Under the pieces are notes generated by a model. The model was not told where the DNA came from and did no database searches. It worked only from the letters and a program-made list of their open reading frames with translations. DNA of 64,000 nucleotides. It comes from Torymus aiolomorphi (lineage: Eukaryota > Arthropoda > Insecta > Hymenoptera > Torymidae). Shown one piece after another: positions 35,694-49,299 of this stretch (position 1 is the first letter of the stretch; every line of letters starts with the position of its first letter). The position numbers were made by a program, and so were the translations under genes. The stretch spans positions 266,706,575-266,770,574 of the forward strand of contig CM070873.1 in the NCBI GenBank assembly GCA_036365515.1, given 5' to 3'.

Positions 35694-37189
35694 AATATGG
35701 CTATTGGCGAAGGTCCACTATAAAATCTAACGCGCCTTGGGCGGAACCTCCTGGGTGGCGTGGAATACTGCCGAATCTAATGAATACGCACAATTCCATT
35801 GAAATTCCTGTTATAATGCTCTTGTTAACTAATCTAACGTAAATATTTATTATGGGGACAAAAAGCTAGTTTTGCGAGCAACGTGTAGCTACTGCAGCAC
35901 CAAAGCTCTTTCTATATACTTTGTCCCACGCACTTTGAATTTCGGAATAGGTAGTTAAAGAATAAACACGAATGTTATTTATAAAAGAATTTTTGTAAGT
36001 TCATTCTGACATGAATATATTTTTCGTTATAAAGAATATGGAATACTAAAGTTTTTAAAATTTTTATGTATTTACTATTCATTATTTTTAGAGACAAAAA
36101 GTAATAATTAAAAAAAAAAAAAAATGATGTTTCTTTCTCGCGGCACAACTAGAGTAAAATTAGTATAATAGCTTTGAAATTTTGTTTAAGGTTCGACTTT
36201 GGATACCTTTCAGATGAGTACTGTGGGTAAAAGGATTGATCCATAAATTTCAGATATTTTTGATTTTAAAATATTTTTAGACTTCCGTTTTAATCGTAAT
36301 GTCTCGAGAACGGCATAACGTATCAACTTGAAATTTATAGACAATTTTGTACGAGATATAGGCATTATGTGTGCAAAATTGTCACAAGATCGTGTGATTA
36401 TTTTTGAATCAAGGAGCGCGGGAGCGCTCCGAAGGCAAGTAACAGTCAAACAATGCAGAAGAGGCCTAAGGAGTGACCCGTGCCTTATATTCTTTGATAT
36501 GAGAGCGCGAAAACTTTGATCGAGTTGTATTTTATCTATGCAGAATAAATATCTAGCATAATACGCTTGTTGAAATCTATGTTCATTAAGCTAGAAAAAT
36601 TTGAAGGTTTTATTCAAAAATATTGTCTTATTTAAGAGATATTGAGTATCAAAGAATCAGACTGGTCGATTCCGATCTTTATTTTTTCCTTTTCTTTCAT
36701 CAGACCTGCTTCCGCTTCCGATCACGTGATACGTATAACGTCACGTGACCCCATACGACCCAGCGTGTATATATATATAGATATGTATCCATCGCCCTAA
36801 CCTTTTTTAGATATAAACGACCTAACCTTATTTACAGATAAAAACAAATCAGTATTTTTTATTATACACACAGATATGTATATTACAAATGTTATCATAT
36901 CGTGATCATATCGTGATATCGTGAGTTAGTATAAATTAGTTAATAATATGTAAAAATCTCAAATAGTCAACTGGTGATGAGAAGAATTTATCTATTCTTC
37001 GTGTATCAATCAATCAATGGGAAAATAACTTTTATTAGATAAGTACTTACTGGCTAAATGTTAAATGGCTAAAATCATTTTGTAAAATTGATACTTTGTG
37101 TGATTTTTTATTTTTACAGATTTTTTATAGATATTATACCAGAATTATATCAGAAGATTTTTTCGAGTCCTTTTGGAAATATAGGGATA

Positions 37190-37345
37190 AGGAGTTCTAA
37201 TCGTGTAATGTGTCTGAAAATTTTGAATTAGCAAAAATGAACGACTGCCCTCATGACCCTGGTTGTTATTTTATTATTAATGGACAACAAAAAATTATTT
37301 TAATACATGAACAGACGCTTAGGAATAGAATAATTTATATTAAAG
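37190..37345 (+). pseudogene. RPC2-like exon relic, copy a of insert A copy 2
   Basis: Counterpart of 5068-5224 with the same truncation and the CPHDPGCYF motif. Confidence 0.55.
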
Positions 37346-37555
37346 ATTTATCTATTCTTCGTGTATCAGTCAATCAATGGGAAAAATAACTTTTATTAGA
37401 TAAGTACTTACTGGCTGAATGTTAAATGGCTAAAATCATGTTGTAAAAATTGATACTTTGTGTGATTTTTTATTTTTACAGATTTTTTACAGATATTATA
37501 CCAGAAGATTTTTTTCGAGTCCTTTTGGAAATATTGAGATATATGTATAATATAG

Positions 37556-37827
37556 CCAATAATGTTAAGGAGTTCTAATCGTGTAATGTGTCTGAAAAAT
37601 CTAATTTTGAATTAGCAAAAATGAACGACTGCCCTCATGACCCTGGTTGTTATTTTATTATTAATGGACGACAAAAAGTTATTTTAATACATGAACAGAC
37701 GCGTAGGAATAGAATAATTTATATTAAAGAAGATAGTAAGAATATATATAGCACTACTCAAGAAAGAAAAACAGAAGTGCAGGCAAATACTATTTACGAT
37801 ACAATATTTTCAAGATGTATTTTATAA
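37556..37827 (+). pseudogene. RPC2-like exon relic, copy b of insert A copy 2
   Basis: Counterpart of 5434-5708. It has PIMLRSSNRV, the same frameshift, then NDCPHDPGCYF and KVILIHEQ. A 3-nt loss changes TTQQRKQTE to TTQERKTE. No functional protein is possible. Confidence 0.65.
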
Positions 37828-40556
37828 TATCCTCAACATGAAAATTTTATAAATCAAATGTTATTGATAACAAATTGTGATTGTGATTAAAAAATGACAT
37901 CTACCAGTATTTGGTGTAATATAAAAAAATAAAATACCGGTAAAATGTGTTGCATGAAATGTTATATCAAATTAAAAAACTTCTCCTTAAAATCAGTTTC
38001 AAATATTTTGAAAATAGCTCAAGTGTGTATTAATAAGTAATTACGTCTTATGACGTTTATAAACATCATAATAAACTTTTGCATACAAAAAAATATTGCT
38101 CAGTGACACGCGAGGTTATATATATAAATATACAATATAATTTTCAGTGTTTAAAATATGGTACTGGTATGACGTGCTGCACATGAAGTGTTTATAATTA
38201 AATTTTAAAACTTCTATTAAAAATCAGTTTCAAATATTTGAGAATAGAACAAGTGTGTATTAATAAATAAAATAATTATTTTAGAAGAATATTAAAAATT
38301 GGTCTTCATATTTGACAGGATTAAATTATTATTATTACAAAACGACATCTAATCAGTGTTTTGCGTAATAAATAAAATAAAATACCGGTATGATGTGTTG
38401 CATGAAGTGCATATATAACTAAATTTTATTGATGACAAATAACATATAATGATTAAAAAATGGCATGTAATCAGTGTTTTGTATTATTAAATAAAATAAA
38501 ATATCAGTATGATATGTCCAATGAAGTGCATATATAAATCAAATGTTATTGATAACAAATTGTGATTACAAAATGACATCTATCAGTATTTGGTGTAATA
38601 TAAAAAAATAAAATACGGGTAAAATGTGTTGCATGAAATGTTATATCAAATTTAAAAACTTCTCCTTAAAATCAGTTTCAAATATTTTGAAAATAGCTTA
38701 AGCGTGTATTAATAAGTAATTACATCTTATGAGGTTCATAAACATCATAATAAACTTTTGCATACAGAAAATATTGCTCAGTGACACGCGAGGTTATATA
38801 TAAATATACAATATAATTTTCAATGTTTTGTGTAATAATAAATAAAATATGGTACTGGTACGACGTGCTACATGAAGTGTTTATAATCAAATTTTAAAAC
38901 TTCTATTAAAAATCAGTTTCAAATATTTGAGAATAGAACAAGTGTGTATTAATATAAATAAAATAATTACATGTTATGAGATTCATAAACTTCATAATAA
39001 GCTTTTGCATAGAAAAAAATATTGCTGAGTGATATATAATTTTCAGTGTTTTGTGTAATAAATAAAATAAAGTAACTGGTATGATGTCTTACATGAAGTG
39101 TTTATAATCAAATTTTTAAAACTTCTATTAAAAATCAGTTTCAAATATTTTTTTAATATAACAAGTGTGTATTAATAATAATAATTACGCTTTATGAGTT
39201 TCATATAATTTGCATAGAAGAAAATATTGCTTAGTGACATAAATATAAATATATAACATAATTTTCAGTGTTTTGTGTAATATTATATTTTACTGAAGCT
39301 ATTTAAATATTTTCATTTACACATTAACATAGTATCTAAACCCTCTCTCTCTTTCTCCCCCCCCCTCTCTCTCTCTCTCTCTCACGCCAAATACCTCATT
39401 TAAATACATTCAATATATTTTTTTATAAAGCTTTTATAATAAAACATTTTTATATTACTTTTTACAAAAGTATAAACCAAGGCAAGTAACAGTGTATTAC
39501 CAGCCGCTTCTATGTAATTTTCTCTACGAAAAATTTTTAGAAAGACGAACTTAAAATGGTAAAAAATATTTAAAAAACTTTTTCTGTGAATACGTTTGTA
39601 ATAAACTCATTAAATACAAATCTAACAAAAGAAAGTAATGAAATCAATACGCATAAAGTCAAGTACTTACCATTAATTCTTGGAATAAATAAAAAATTTT
39701 TTTTTTTATTTAAAGAATTCATTTAATCGCCAACACTTATATCTATGTGAATATTACTATTTCAAATACGTTTTGTCGATAGCTATGTTTTTTTCAACTT
39801 GAAGACCTAAAATTTATCTTCCTTGGAACATTGTATATTGGAATCAAAATTTCATTTAAATAACGATATTTGATGTAAAAATTTCTACAAATTAAACAAA
39901 AGAAAGTTATGAAATCAATTCCTATAAAGTCAAGTATTTATTATCTTGGAATAAATAAAAAATTTTTTTTTTATTTAAAGAATTCATTTAATCGCCAACA
40001 CTTATATCTATGTGAATATTACTATTTCAAATACGTTTTGTCGATAGCTATGTTTTTTTCAACTTGAAGACCTAAAATTTATCTTCCTTGGAACATTGTA
40101 TATTGGAATCAAAATTTCATTTAAATAACGATGTTTGATGTAAAAATTTCTAGAAATTAATCAAAAGAAAGTTATGAAATCAATTCCTATAAAGTCAAGT
40201 ATTTATTATCATAAATCTATTTTCGGAGTAAATACATTTTTTATTACAAACATTTATTCGCCAACGCTTATATATATTTTTATATGTTACTTCAACAAAG
40301 AATATAGAAGTTCAAAATTTCGAACTCAAAGACAAAAAAATTCATTTTCCTTCAAGATATTGCATGTTGGAATTGAATTCATTTAAACGACATTTTTTAA
40401 ATAATACAAAAGAAAGTTGTGATATCAATTCCCAGATAATCAAGTATTTTTATTATCATTTAAACCACGACATTTTTTATAAATTATGCAAAAGAATGTT
40501 GTGATATCTATTCCCAGATAGTTAAGTATTTTTATTATAATTATAATTGAGTTGAT

Positions 40557-41940
40557 TATATATTATAACGATACTTTCTTTTTCGAACAATATCTTTTAC
40601 ATTATATATGATTGAGATGTTAATGGTTCAACGGTCAATTTTTACGTTTATATCCATGTGGCCTAGTGGAATTGCTTACTCTATTTATTATATAATATTT
40701 ATAATAATAAGCCAGCTATCCCAAAAGTTCTTAAGAAATAAGAAATTTTTTCAAAAAGTTTTCCACAGAAATTTGAATATCTTTTTATAAAACTTTGTAA
40801 AATATTTATTAAACTTATATGTAGATTTGTTTGACACATTTTAAAGGTTTTTCATTGTAAAAAATTAATGATAAACATACTTGCCGGACCCGTCCTTTGG
40901 CAGTTTTTAGCGAAACAGTTGACTATTAAAAAAAAGAAAATTTCTAGAACTGTTTTGGCAACATTGCTTAGTTTTCGCTTTTCGGTAAGGCGATGTAAGG
41001 CCCCTTAGTTACCGCCGACTGAAGTCCCGTTTTTCTCATTCAATTTTTAATTTTGACAAAAAATCTCTCTGACATGTTATAGATTTGATAACTAACTATA
41101 ACACACCAGAGTGATATTGTCTCCAAACTCAAAATTGAATGAAAATAATGTATCCCTGCAATCATCAGTAACGGATTCAATTAGTTTATTGACATAGTTT
41201 ATTGAAATTCAATAGTTTAATTGAATTCAACTATACGACGAGTATTAATATTATTATAAATAGTAACACATCTACTTGAGTCAGTGCTGGCCATGAATGG
41301 ATTTCATAATGATAACATTAATTTTTTGTATAGTTCATGACTAAATGTCATACGCAAATGCATGCAGTATACATAATAATTGTTATATGAACTTTATATT
41401 ATTAGAACATTACAATAATAAGATTATTATCAATTACTTTTATAATTTTATCAAATAATATTTTTTGAAGTACTCTACTTTTATTATGCAATTGTATTCT
41501 TAACGTGCCAAAAGGATATTTATTTCTAAATCGTTAATGTACTAATAATCATTCGATATTTCTTTAGCAAATTATGTAGCTCAATAGCTTGAACTGCCAA
41601 AGGACGGGTCCGGCAAGTATGTTTATCATTAATTTTTTACAATGAAAAACCTTTAAAATGTGTCAAACAAATCTACATATAAGTTTAATAAATATTTTAC
41701 AAAGTTTTATAAAAAGATATTCAAATTTCTGTGGAAAACTTTTTGAAAAAATTTCTTATTTCTTAAGAACTTTTGGGATAGCTGGCTTATTATTATAAAT
41801 ATTATATAATAAATAGAGTAAGCAATTCCACTAGGTCACATGGATATAAACGTAAAAATTGATCGTTGAACCATTAACATCTCAATCATATATAATGTAA
41901 AAGATATTGTTCGAAAAAGAAAGTATCGTTATAATATATA
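40557..41940. mobile_element. Foldback element, copy 2
   Basis: Arms 40557-40903 and 41594-41940, again 347 bp each. The GTGG/GGTG difference of copy 1 is absent, so here the arms match at that site. The inner MITE (from 40986) lacks its right end because of a ~51-bp deletion. Confidence 0.85.
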
Positions 41941-42586
41941 TATTTAACATTGAAAATTTTCCTATTTTAAAAACTAATTTTCATCGTTGCACGATGTATC
42001 GAGTTAAATATTTTTAATTGTTTTCACATTTTGTATATATGCAGAATTTGTATATTTCTTTTGAATGAATTACTTTCGCAAAAGTTGTTGTTCATAACCT
42101 CAAGAGACATTTAATGTACAAATATTGTTCATTTTTGGCAATATTTGTAGAAAATTTTATGAAGATCATATGGATTACATTGTCTATAAATCCAGAGATA
42201 TACATGGTTAAAATTTTGTTTGCCCTTTTTTCAAATCGTAAATTCTCGAGAACGACTTTATGTATAAACATGAAACTTATAGACAATTTTGAGTGTGGTA
42301 TAGGTAATACATGTTTTCTTTTTATAGTCAAAAAACCTTTCTGAATTATTGGTTATTATTATTTATTTATATGGTACAGCCAATATTACTTAATATTATA
42401 AAGTTTCCTTTAAAGATTTAGAATTGACGAACATTTAAATTTGTTAATTTTTAAATTATCTCTACTGTCCCATTTCTTATTAAGGACCATATTTTGGATG
42501 CCAGGAATGTACTCCCCTCCTCTTCCAGGTGTAAAGTATAGGGGTAATTAGTGGTATTGCCCGGCTGGGTCTGCCTTTCACTCAGG

Positions 42587-42594
42587 TATAAATA
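42587..42594 (+). promoter_or_regulatory. TATA box of the 42749 gene copy
   Basis: TATAAATA 162 nt upstream of an intact gene copy. Confidence 0.55.
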
Positions 42595-42748
42595 AGGCGA
42601 CCAAGGGTTTAAACGCCACATTCAAAATAGCTTTTGGCGAGGAAGCATCTGAGTCTAGGAGTCTCTTTCAACGACGTACTTCATTGCTGCAAGTAATATT
42701 GAATAACCGTTAAATTTAAATTTACGAAGAGGATTTTTAAATTTAGAA

Positions 42749-43228
42749 ATGGATTTCATTCAATCGATTACAGCACAGAAGCGAAAAAGAGGGGCACTTG
42801 ACGATAATGAGATAAGTAATGGACGCAATAATGAAAAAAAGGTAAAAACTTCGCATACTCACAAATTCTGCCCGTATACCCATAGTATCGAAGTGGATAA
42901 AAAGATTAAAATGGTCCAAGAAGATTTGAAGCGCTTGGGGGAAGCTTTAGGCATCAAAGCAATACCTCAATCATTACTTCACATGGATGAAATAATTAAA
43001 AATAATAGTTGCCCAAGAGCTATTATGAGCTTAACTGAGATGAATAGAGAAATGAAACAGGAATTGTGCATTTTGGAAATCGAGAGGACTGAAGCTTTAG
43101 CACAGAAAAATTTGTATCAAGACAGGAGAATATGGTTCAATCAGCAGAACATTATCATGACGCAAGTCGTATTAAAAGAAAAAATTTCCGTTTTGGAAGA
43201 AAAAATCATTAAAAAAACAAAAATTTAA
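42749..43228 (+). CDS. Unit gene copy 12, intact, 159 aa
   Basis: Near-identical twin of the 10678 copy (Q5, G15, T37, F40, F130), with one change near the C terminus (IIKKTKI for IIKETKI). It follows insert A copy 2 just as the 10678 copy follows copy 1. Function unknown; features as described for 10678. Confidence 0.6.
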   Translation: MDFIQSITAQKRKRGALDDNEISNGRNNEKKVKTSHTHKFCPYTHSIEVDKKIKMVQEDLKRLGEALGIKAIPQSLLHMDEIIKNNSCPRAIMSLTEMNREMKQELCILEIERTEALAQKNLYQDRRIWFNQQNIIMTQVVLKEKISVLEEKIIKKTKI

Positions 43229-44773
43229 TTTATTATTAAGTGGTAAAATATGGCTATTGGCGAAGGTCCACTATAAAACCTAACGCGCCTTGGGCGGAAC
43301 CTTCTGGGTGGCGTGGAATACTGCCGAATCTAATGAATACGCACAATTTCATTGAAATTCCTGTTATAATGCTCTTGTTAACTAATCTAACGTAAATATT
43401 TATTATGGGGACAAAAAGCTAGTTTTGCGAGCAACGTGTAGCTACTGCAGCACCAAAGCTCTTTCTATATACTTTGTCCCACGCACTTTGAATTTCGGAA
43501 TAGGTAGTTAAAGAATAAACACGAATGTTATTTATAAAAGAATTTTTGTAAGTTCATTCTGACATGAATATATTTTTCGTTATAAAGAATATGGAATACT
43601 AAAATTTTTTAAATTTTTATGTATTTACTATTCATTATTTTTAGAGACAAAAAGTAATTTATAAAAAAAAAAAAAAATGACGTTTCTTTCTCGCGGCTTA
43701 ACTAGAGTAAAATTAGTATAATAGCTTTGAAATTTTGGTTAAGGTTCGACTTTGGATACCTTTCAGATGAGTACTTTGGGCAAAAGGATTGATCCATAAA
43801 TTTCAGATATTTTTGATTTTAAAATATTTTTAGACTTTCGTTTTAATCGTAATGTCTCGAGAACGGCATAACGTATCAACTTGAAATTTATAGACAATTT
43901 TGTACGAGATATAGGCATTATGTGTGCAAAATTGTCACAAGATCGTTTGATTATTTTTGAATATATTTAACATTGAAAACTTTCCTATTTTAAAAACTAA
44001 TTTTCATCGTTGCACGATGTATCGAGTAAAATATTTTTAATTGTTTTGACATTTTGTATATACGTAGAGTTTGTATATTTCTTTTCAATGAATTACTTTC
44101 GCAAAAGTTGTTGTTCATAACCTCAAGAGACATTTGATGTACAAATATTGTTCACATGTTTGGCAATATTTGTAGAAAATTTTATCAAGATCATATGGAT
44201 TACATTGTCTATAAATACCAGAGATATACATGGTTAAAATTTTGTTTGCCCTTTTTTCAAATCGTAAATTCTCGAGAACGACTTTATGTATAAACATGAA
44301 ACTTATAGACAATTTTGTGCGTGGTATAGGCAATACATGTTTTCTTTTTATAATCAAAAAACCTTTTTGAATTATTGGTTATTATTATTTTTTAGATGGT
44401 ACAGCCAATATTACTTAATATTATAAAGTTTCCTTTAAAGATTTAGAATTGACCAACATTTAAATTTTTTAATTTTTAAATTGTCTCTAGTGTCCCATTT
44501 CTTATTAAGGACCATATTTTGGATGACATGAATGTACTCCCTCCTCTTCCAGTTGTAAAGTAGAGGAGGTAATTAGTGGTATTGCCAGGCTAGGTCTGTC
44601 TTTCACTCAGGTATAAATAAGGCGACCAAGGGTTTAAACGCCACATTCAATATAGCTTTTGGCGAGAAAGCATCTGAGTCTAGGAGTCTCTTCCAACGAC
44701 GTACTTCATTGCTGCAAGTAATATTGAATAACCGTTAAATTTAAATTTACGAAGAGGATTTTTAAATTTAGAA

Positions 44774-45252
44774 ATGGATTTCATTCCATCGATTACAGCA
44801 CAGAAGCGAAAAAGACGGGCACTTGACGATAATGAGATAAGTAATGGACGCAATAATGAAAAAAGGTAAAAACTTCGCATATTCACAAATACTGCCCGTA
44901 TACCCATAGTATCGAAGTGGATAAAAAAATTAAAATGGTCCAAGAAGATTTGAAGCGCTTGGGGGAAGCTTTAGGCATCAAAGCAATACCTCAATCATTA
45001 CTTCACATGGATGAAATAATTAAAAATAATAGTTGCCCAAGAGCTATTATGAGCTTAACTGAGATGAATAGAGAAATGAAGCAGGAATTGTGCATTTTGG
45101 AAATCGAGAGGACTGAAGCTTTAGCACAGAAAAATTTGTATCAAGACAGGAGAATATGGTTAAATCAGCAGAACATTATCATGACGCAAGTCGTATTAAA
45201 AGAAAAAATTTCCGTTTTGGAAGAAAAAATCATTAAAGAAACAAAAATTTAG
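44774..45252 (+). pseudogene. Unit gene copy 13, one frameshift
   Basis: Six-A run; the G run is the full five, so 111 codons from 44917 are open. Confidence 0.6.
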
Positions 45253-46796
45253 TTTATTATTAAGTGGTATAATATGGCTATTGGCGAAGGTCCACTATAA
45301 AACCTAACGCGCCTTGGGCAGAACCTCCTGGGTGGCGTGGAATACTGCCGAATCTAATGAATACGCACAATTTCATTGAAATTCCTGTTATAATGCTCTT
45401 GTTAACTAATCTAACGTAAATATTTATTATGGGGACAAAAAGCTAGTTTTGCGAGCATCGTGTAGCTACTGCAGCACCAAACCTCTTTCTATATACTTTG
45501 TCCCACGCACTTTGAATTTCGGAATGGGTAGTTAAAGAATAAACACGAATGTTATTTATAAAAGAATTGTTGTAAGTTCATTCTGACATGAATATATTTT
45601 TCGTTATAAAGAATATGGAATACTAAAATTTTTTAAATTTTTATGTATTTACTATTCATTATTTTTAGAGACAAAAAGTAATTTATAAAAAAAAAAAAAA
45701 TGACGTTTCTTTCTCGCGGCTTAACTAGAGTAAAATTAGTATAATAGCTTTGAAATTTTGGTTAAGGTTCGACTTTGGATACCTTTCAGATGAGTACTTT
45801 GGGCAAAAGGATTGATCCATAAATTTCAGATATTTTTGATTTTAAAATATTTTTAGACTTTCGTTTTAATCGTAATGTCTCGAGAACGGCATAACGTATC
45901 AACTTGAAATTTATAGACAATTTTGTACGAGATATAGGCATTATGTGTGCAAAATTGTCACAAGATCGTTTGATTATTTTTGAATATATTTAACATTGAA
46001 AACTTTCCTATTTTAAAAACTAATTTTCATCGTTGCACGATGTATCGAGTAAAATATTTTTAATTGTTTTGACATTTTGTATATACGTAGAGTTTGTATA
46101 TTTCTTTTCAATGAATTACTTTCGCAAAAGTTGTTGTTCATAACCTCAAGAGACATTTGATGTACAAATATTGTTCACATGTTTGGCAATATTTGTAGAA
46201 AATTTTATCAAGATCATATGGATTACATTGTCTATAAATACCAGAGATATACATGGTTAAAATTTTGTTTGCCCTTTTTTCAAATCGTAAATTCTCGAGA
46301 ACGACTTTATGTATAAACATGAAACTTATAGACAATTTTGTGCGTGGTATAGGCAATACATGTTTTCTTTTTATAATCAAAAAACCTTTTTGAATTATTG
46401 GTTATTATTATTTTTTTAGATGGTACAGCCAATATTACTTAATATTATAAAGTTTCCTTTAAAGATTTAGAATTGACCAACATTTAAATTTTTTAATTTT
46501 TAAATTGTCTCTACTGTCCCATTTCTTATTAAGGACCATATTTTGGATGCCATGAATGTACTCCCCTCCTCTTCCAGTTGTAAAGTAGAGGAGGTAATTA
46601 GTGGTATTGCCAGGCTAGGTCTGTCTTTCACTCAGGTATAAATAAGGCGACCAAGGGTTTAAACGCCACATTCAAAATAGCTTTTGGCGAAAGCATCTGA
46701 GTCTAGGAGTCTCTTCCAACGACGTACTTCATTGCTGCAAGTAATATTGAATAACCGTTAAATTTAAATTTACGAAGAGGATTTTTAAATTTAGAA

Positions 46797-47274
46797 ATGG
46801 ATTTCATTCCATCGATTACAGCACAGAAGCGAAAAAGACGGGCACTTGACGATAATGAGATAAGTAATGGACGCAATAATGAAAAAAGGTAAAAACTTCG
46901 CATATTCACAAATACTGCCCGTATACCCATAGTATCGAAGTGGATAAAAAAATTAAAATGGTCCAAGAAGATTTGAAGCGCTTGGGGAAGCTTTAGGCAT
47001 CAAAGCAATACCTCAATCATTACTTCACATGGATGAAATAATTAAAAATAATAGTTGCCCAAGAGCTATTATGAGCTTAACTGAGATGAATAGAGAAATG
47101 AAGCAGGAATTGTGCATTTTGGAAATCGAGAGGACTGAAGCTTTAGCACAGAAAAATTTGTATCAAGACAGGAGAATATGGTTAAATCAGCAGAACATTA
47201 TCATGACGCAAGTCGTATTAAAAGAAAAAATTTCCGTTTTGGAAGAAAAAATCATTAAAGAAACAAAAATTTAG
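46797..47274 (+). pseudogene. Unit gene copy 14, two frameshifts
   Basis: Six-A and four-G runs. The last 81 codons from 47029 are open. Confidence 0.6.
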
Positions 47275-48820
47275 TTTATTATTAAGTGGTATAATATGGC
47301 TATTGGCGAAGGTCCACTATAAAACCTAACGCGCCTTGGGCAGAACCTCCTGGGTGGCGTGGAATACTGCCGAATCTAATGAATACGCACAATTTCATTG
47401 AAATTCCTGTTATAATGCTCTTGTTAACTAATCTAACGTAAATATTTATTATGGGGACAAAAAGCTAGTTTTGCGAGCATCGTGTAGCTACTGCAGCACC
47501 AAACCTCTTTCTATATACTTTGTCCCACGCACTTTGAATTTCGGAATGGGTAGTTAAAGAATAAACACGAATGTTATTTATAAAAGAATTGTTGTAAGTT
47601 CATTCTGACATGAATATATTTTTCGTTATAAAGAATATGGAATACTAAAATTTTTTAAATTTTTATGTATTTACTATTCATTATTTTTAGAGACAAAAAG
47701 TAATTTATAAAAAAAAAAAAAATGACGTTTCTTTCTCGCGGCTTAACTAGAGTAAAATTAGTATAATAGCTTTGAAATTTTGGTTAAGGTTCGACTTTGG
47801 ATACCTTTCAGATGAGTACTTTGGGCAAAAGGATTGATCCATAAATTTCAGATATTTTTGATTTTAAAATATTTTTAGACTTTCGTTTTAATCGTAATGT
47901 CTCGAGAACGGCATAACGTATCAACTTGAAATTTATAGACAATTTTGTACGAGATATAGGCATTATGTGTGCAAAATTGTCACAAGATCGTTTGATTATT
48001 TTTGAATATATTTAACATTGAAAACTTTCCTATTTTAAAAACTAATTTTCATCGTTGCACGATGTATCGAGTAAAATATTTTTAATTGTTTTGACATTTT
48101 GTATATACGTAGAGTTTGTATATTTCTTTTCAATGAATTACTTTCGCAAAAGTTGTTGTTCATAACCTCAAGAGACATTTGATGTACAAATATTGTTCAC
48201 ATGTTTGGCAATATTTGTAGAAAATTTTATCAAGATCATATGGATTACATTGTCTATAAATACCAGAGATATACATGGTTAAAATTTTGTTTGCCCTTTT
48301 TTCAAATCGTAAATTCTCGAGAACGACTTTATGTATAAACATGAAACTTATAGACAATTTTGTGCGTGGTATAGGCAATACATGTTTTCTTTTTATAATC
48401 AAAAAACCTTTTTGAATTATTGGTTATTATTATTTTTTTAGATGGTACAGCCAATATTACTTAATATTATAAAGTTTCCTTTAAAGATTTAGAATTGACC
48501 AACATTTAAATTTTTTAATTTTTAAATTGTCTCTACTGTCCCATTTCTTATTAAGGACCATATTTTGGATGCCATGAATGTACTCCCCTCCTCTTCCAGT
48601 TGTAAAGTAGAGGAGGTAATTAGTGGTATTGCCAGGCTAGGTCTGTCTTTCACTCAGGTATAAATAAGGCGACCAAGGGTTTAAACGCCACATTCAAAAT
48701 AGCTTTTGGCGAGAAAGCATCTGAGTCTAGGAGTCTCTTCCAACGACGTACTTCATTGCTGCAAGTAATATTGAATAACCGTTAAATTTAAATTTACGAA
48801 GAGGATTTTTAAATTTAGAA

Positions 48821-49299
48821 ATGGATTTCATTCCATCGATTACAGCACAGAAGCGAAAAAGACGGGCACTTGACGATAATGAGATAAGTAATGGACGCAA
48901 TAATGAAAAAAGGTAAAAACTTCGCATATTCACAAATACTGCCCGTATACCCATAGTATTGAAGTGTATAAAACAACTAAAATGGTCCAAGAAAATTTGA
49001 AGCGCTTCCGGGAAGCTTTATACATCAAAGCAATACCTCAATCATTACTTCACATGGATGAAATAATTAAAAATAATAGTTGCCCAAGAGCTATTATGAG
49101 CTTAACTGAGATGAATAGAGAAATGAAGCAGGAATTGTGCATTTTGGAAATCGAGAGGACTGAAGCTTTAGCACAGAAAAATTTGTATCAAGACAGGAGA
49201 ATATGGTTAAATCAGCAGAACATTATCATGACGCAAGTCGTATTAAAAGAAAAAATTTCCGTTTTGGAAGAAAAAATCATTAAAGAAACAAAAATTTAG
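48821..49299 (+). pseudogene. Unit gene copy 15, one frameshift, divergent patch
   Basis: Six-A run. Between about 48959 and 49025 it carries roughly ten substitutions (VYKTTKMVQENLKRFREALYIKA in place of the usual stretch), while the rest is standard. The frame is open for 111 codons after the lesion. The patch points to conversion from an unseen diverged copy. Confidence 0.6.

Larger units (their letters stand above)
21145..36409 (+). repeat. Tandem array segment 3 (about 7.5 units)
   Basis: From the TA after transposon B to the start of insert A copy 2. Gene ATGs at 23054, 25075, 27100, 29126, 31151, 33177 and 35196 give spacings of 2021, 2025, 2026, 2025, 2026 and 2019. Units are almost identical, differing in homopolymer lengths (poly-A tract of about 12-18) and rare substitutions. 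At 22165-22190 one unit has a local ACAATTTTGT duplication. The ~1.5 kb between ORFs holds only the unit parts described for segment 1. Confidence 0.95.
36410..41939. mobile_element. Insert A, copy 2
   Basis: Same insertion point in the unit and same order of parts as 4286-9866, offset about 32.12 kb: hairpin (36413-36430), RPC2-like relics, degenerate repeats (about 37880-39290), CT tract (about 39345), 267-bp repeats (39610-40520) and foldback element (40557-41940). Differences are point changes, simple-repeat lengths and a ~51-bp deletion near 41176. It is a duplicate of copy 1, not a second independent insertion. Confidence 0.9.
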
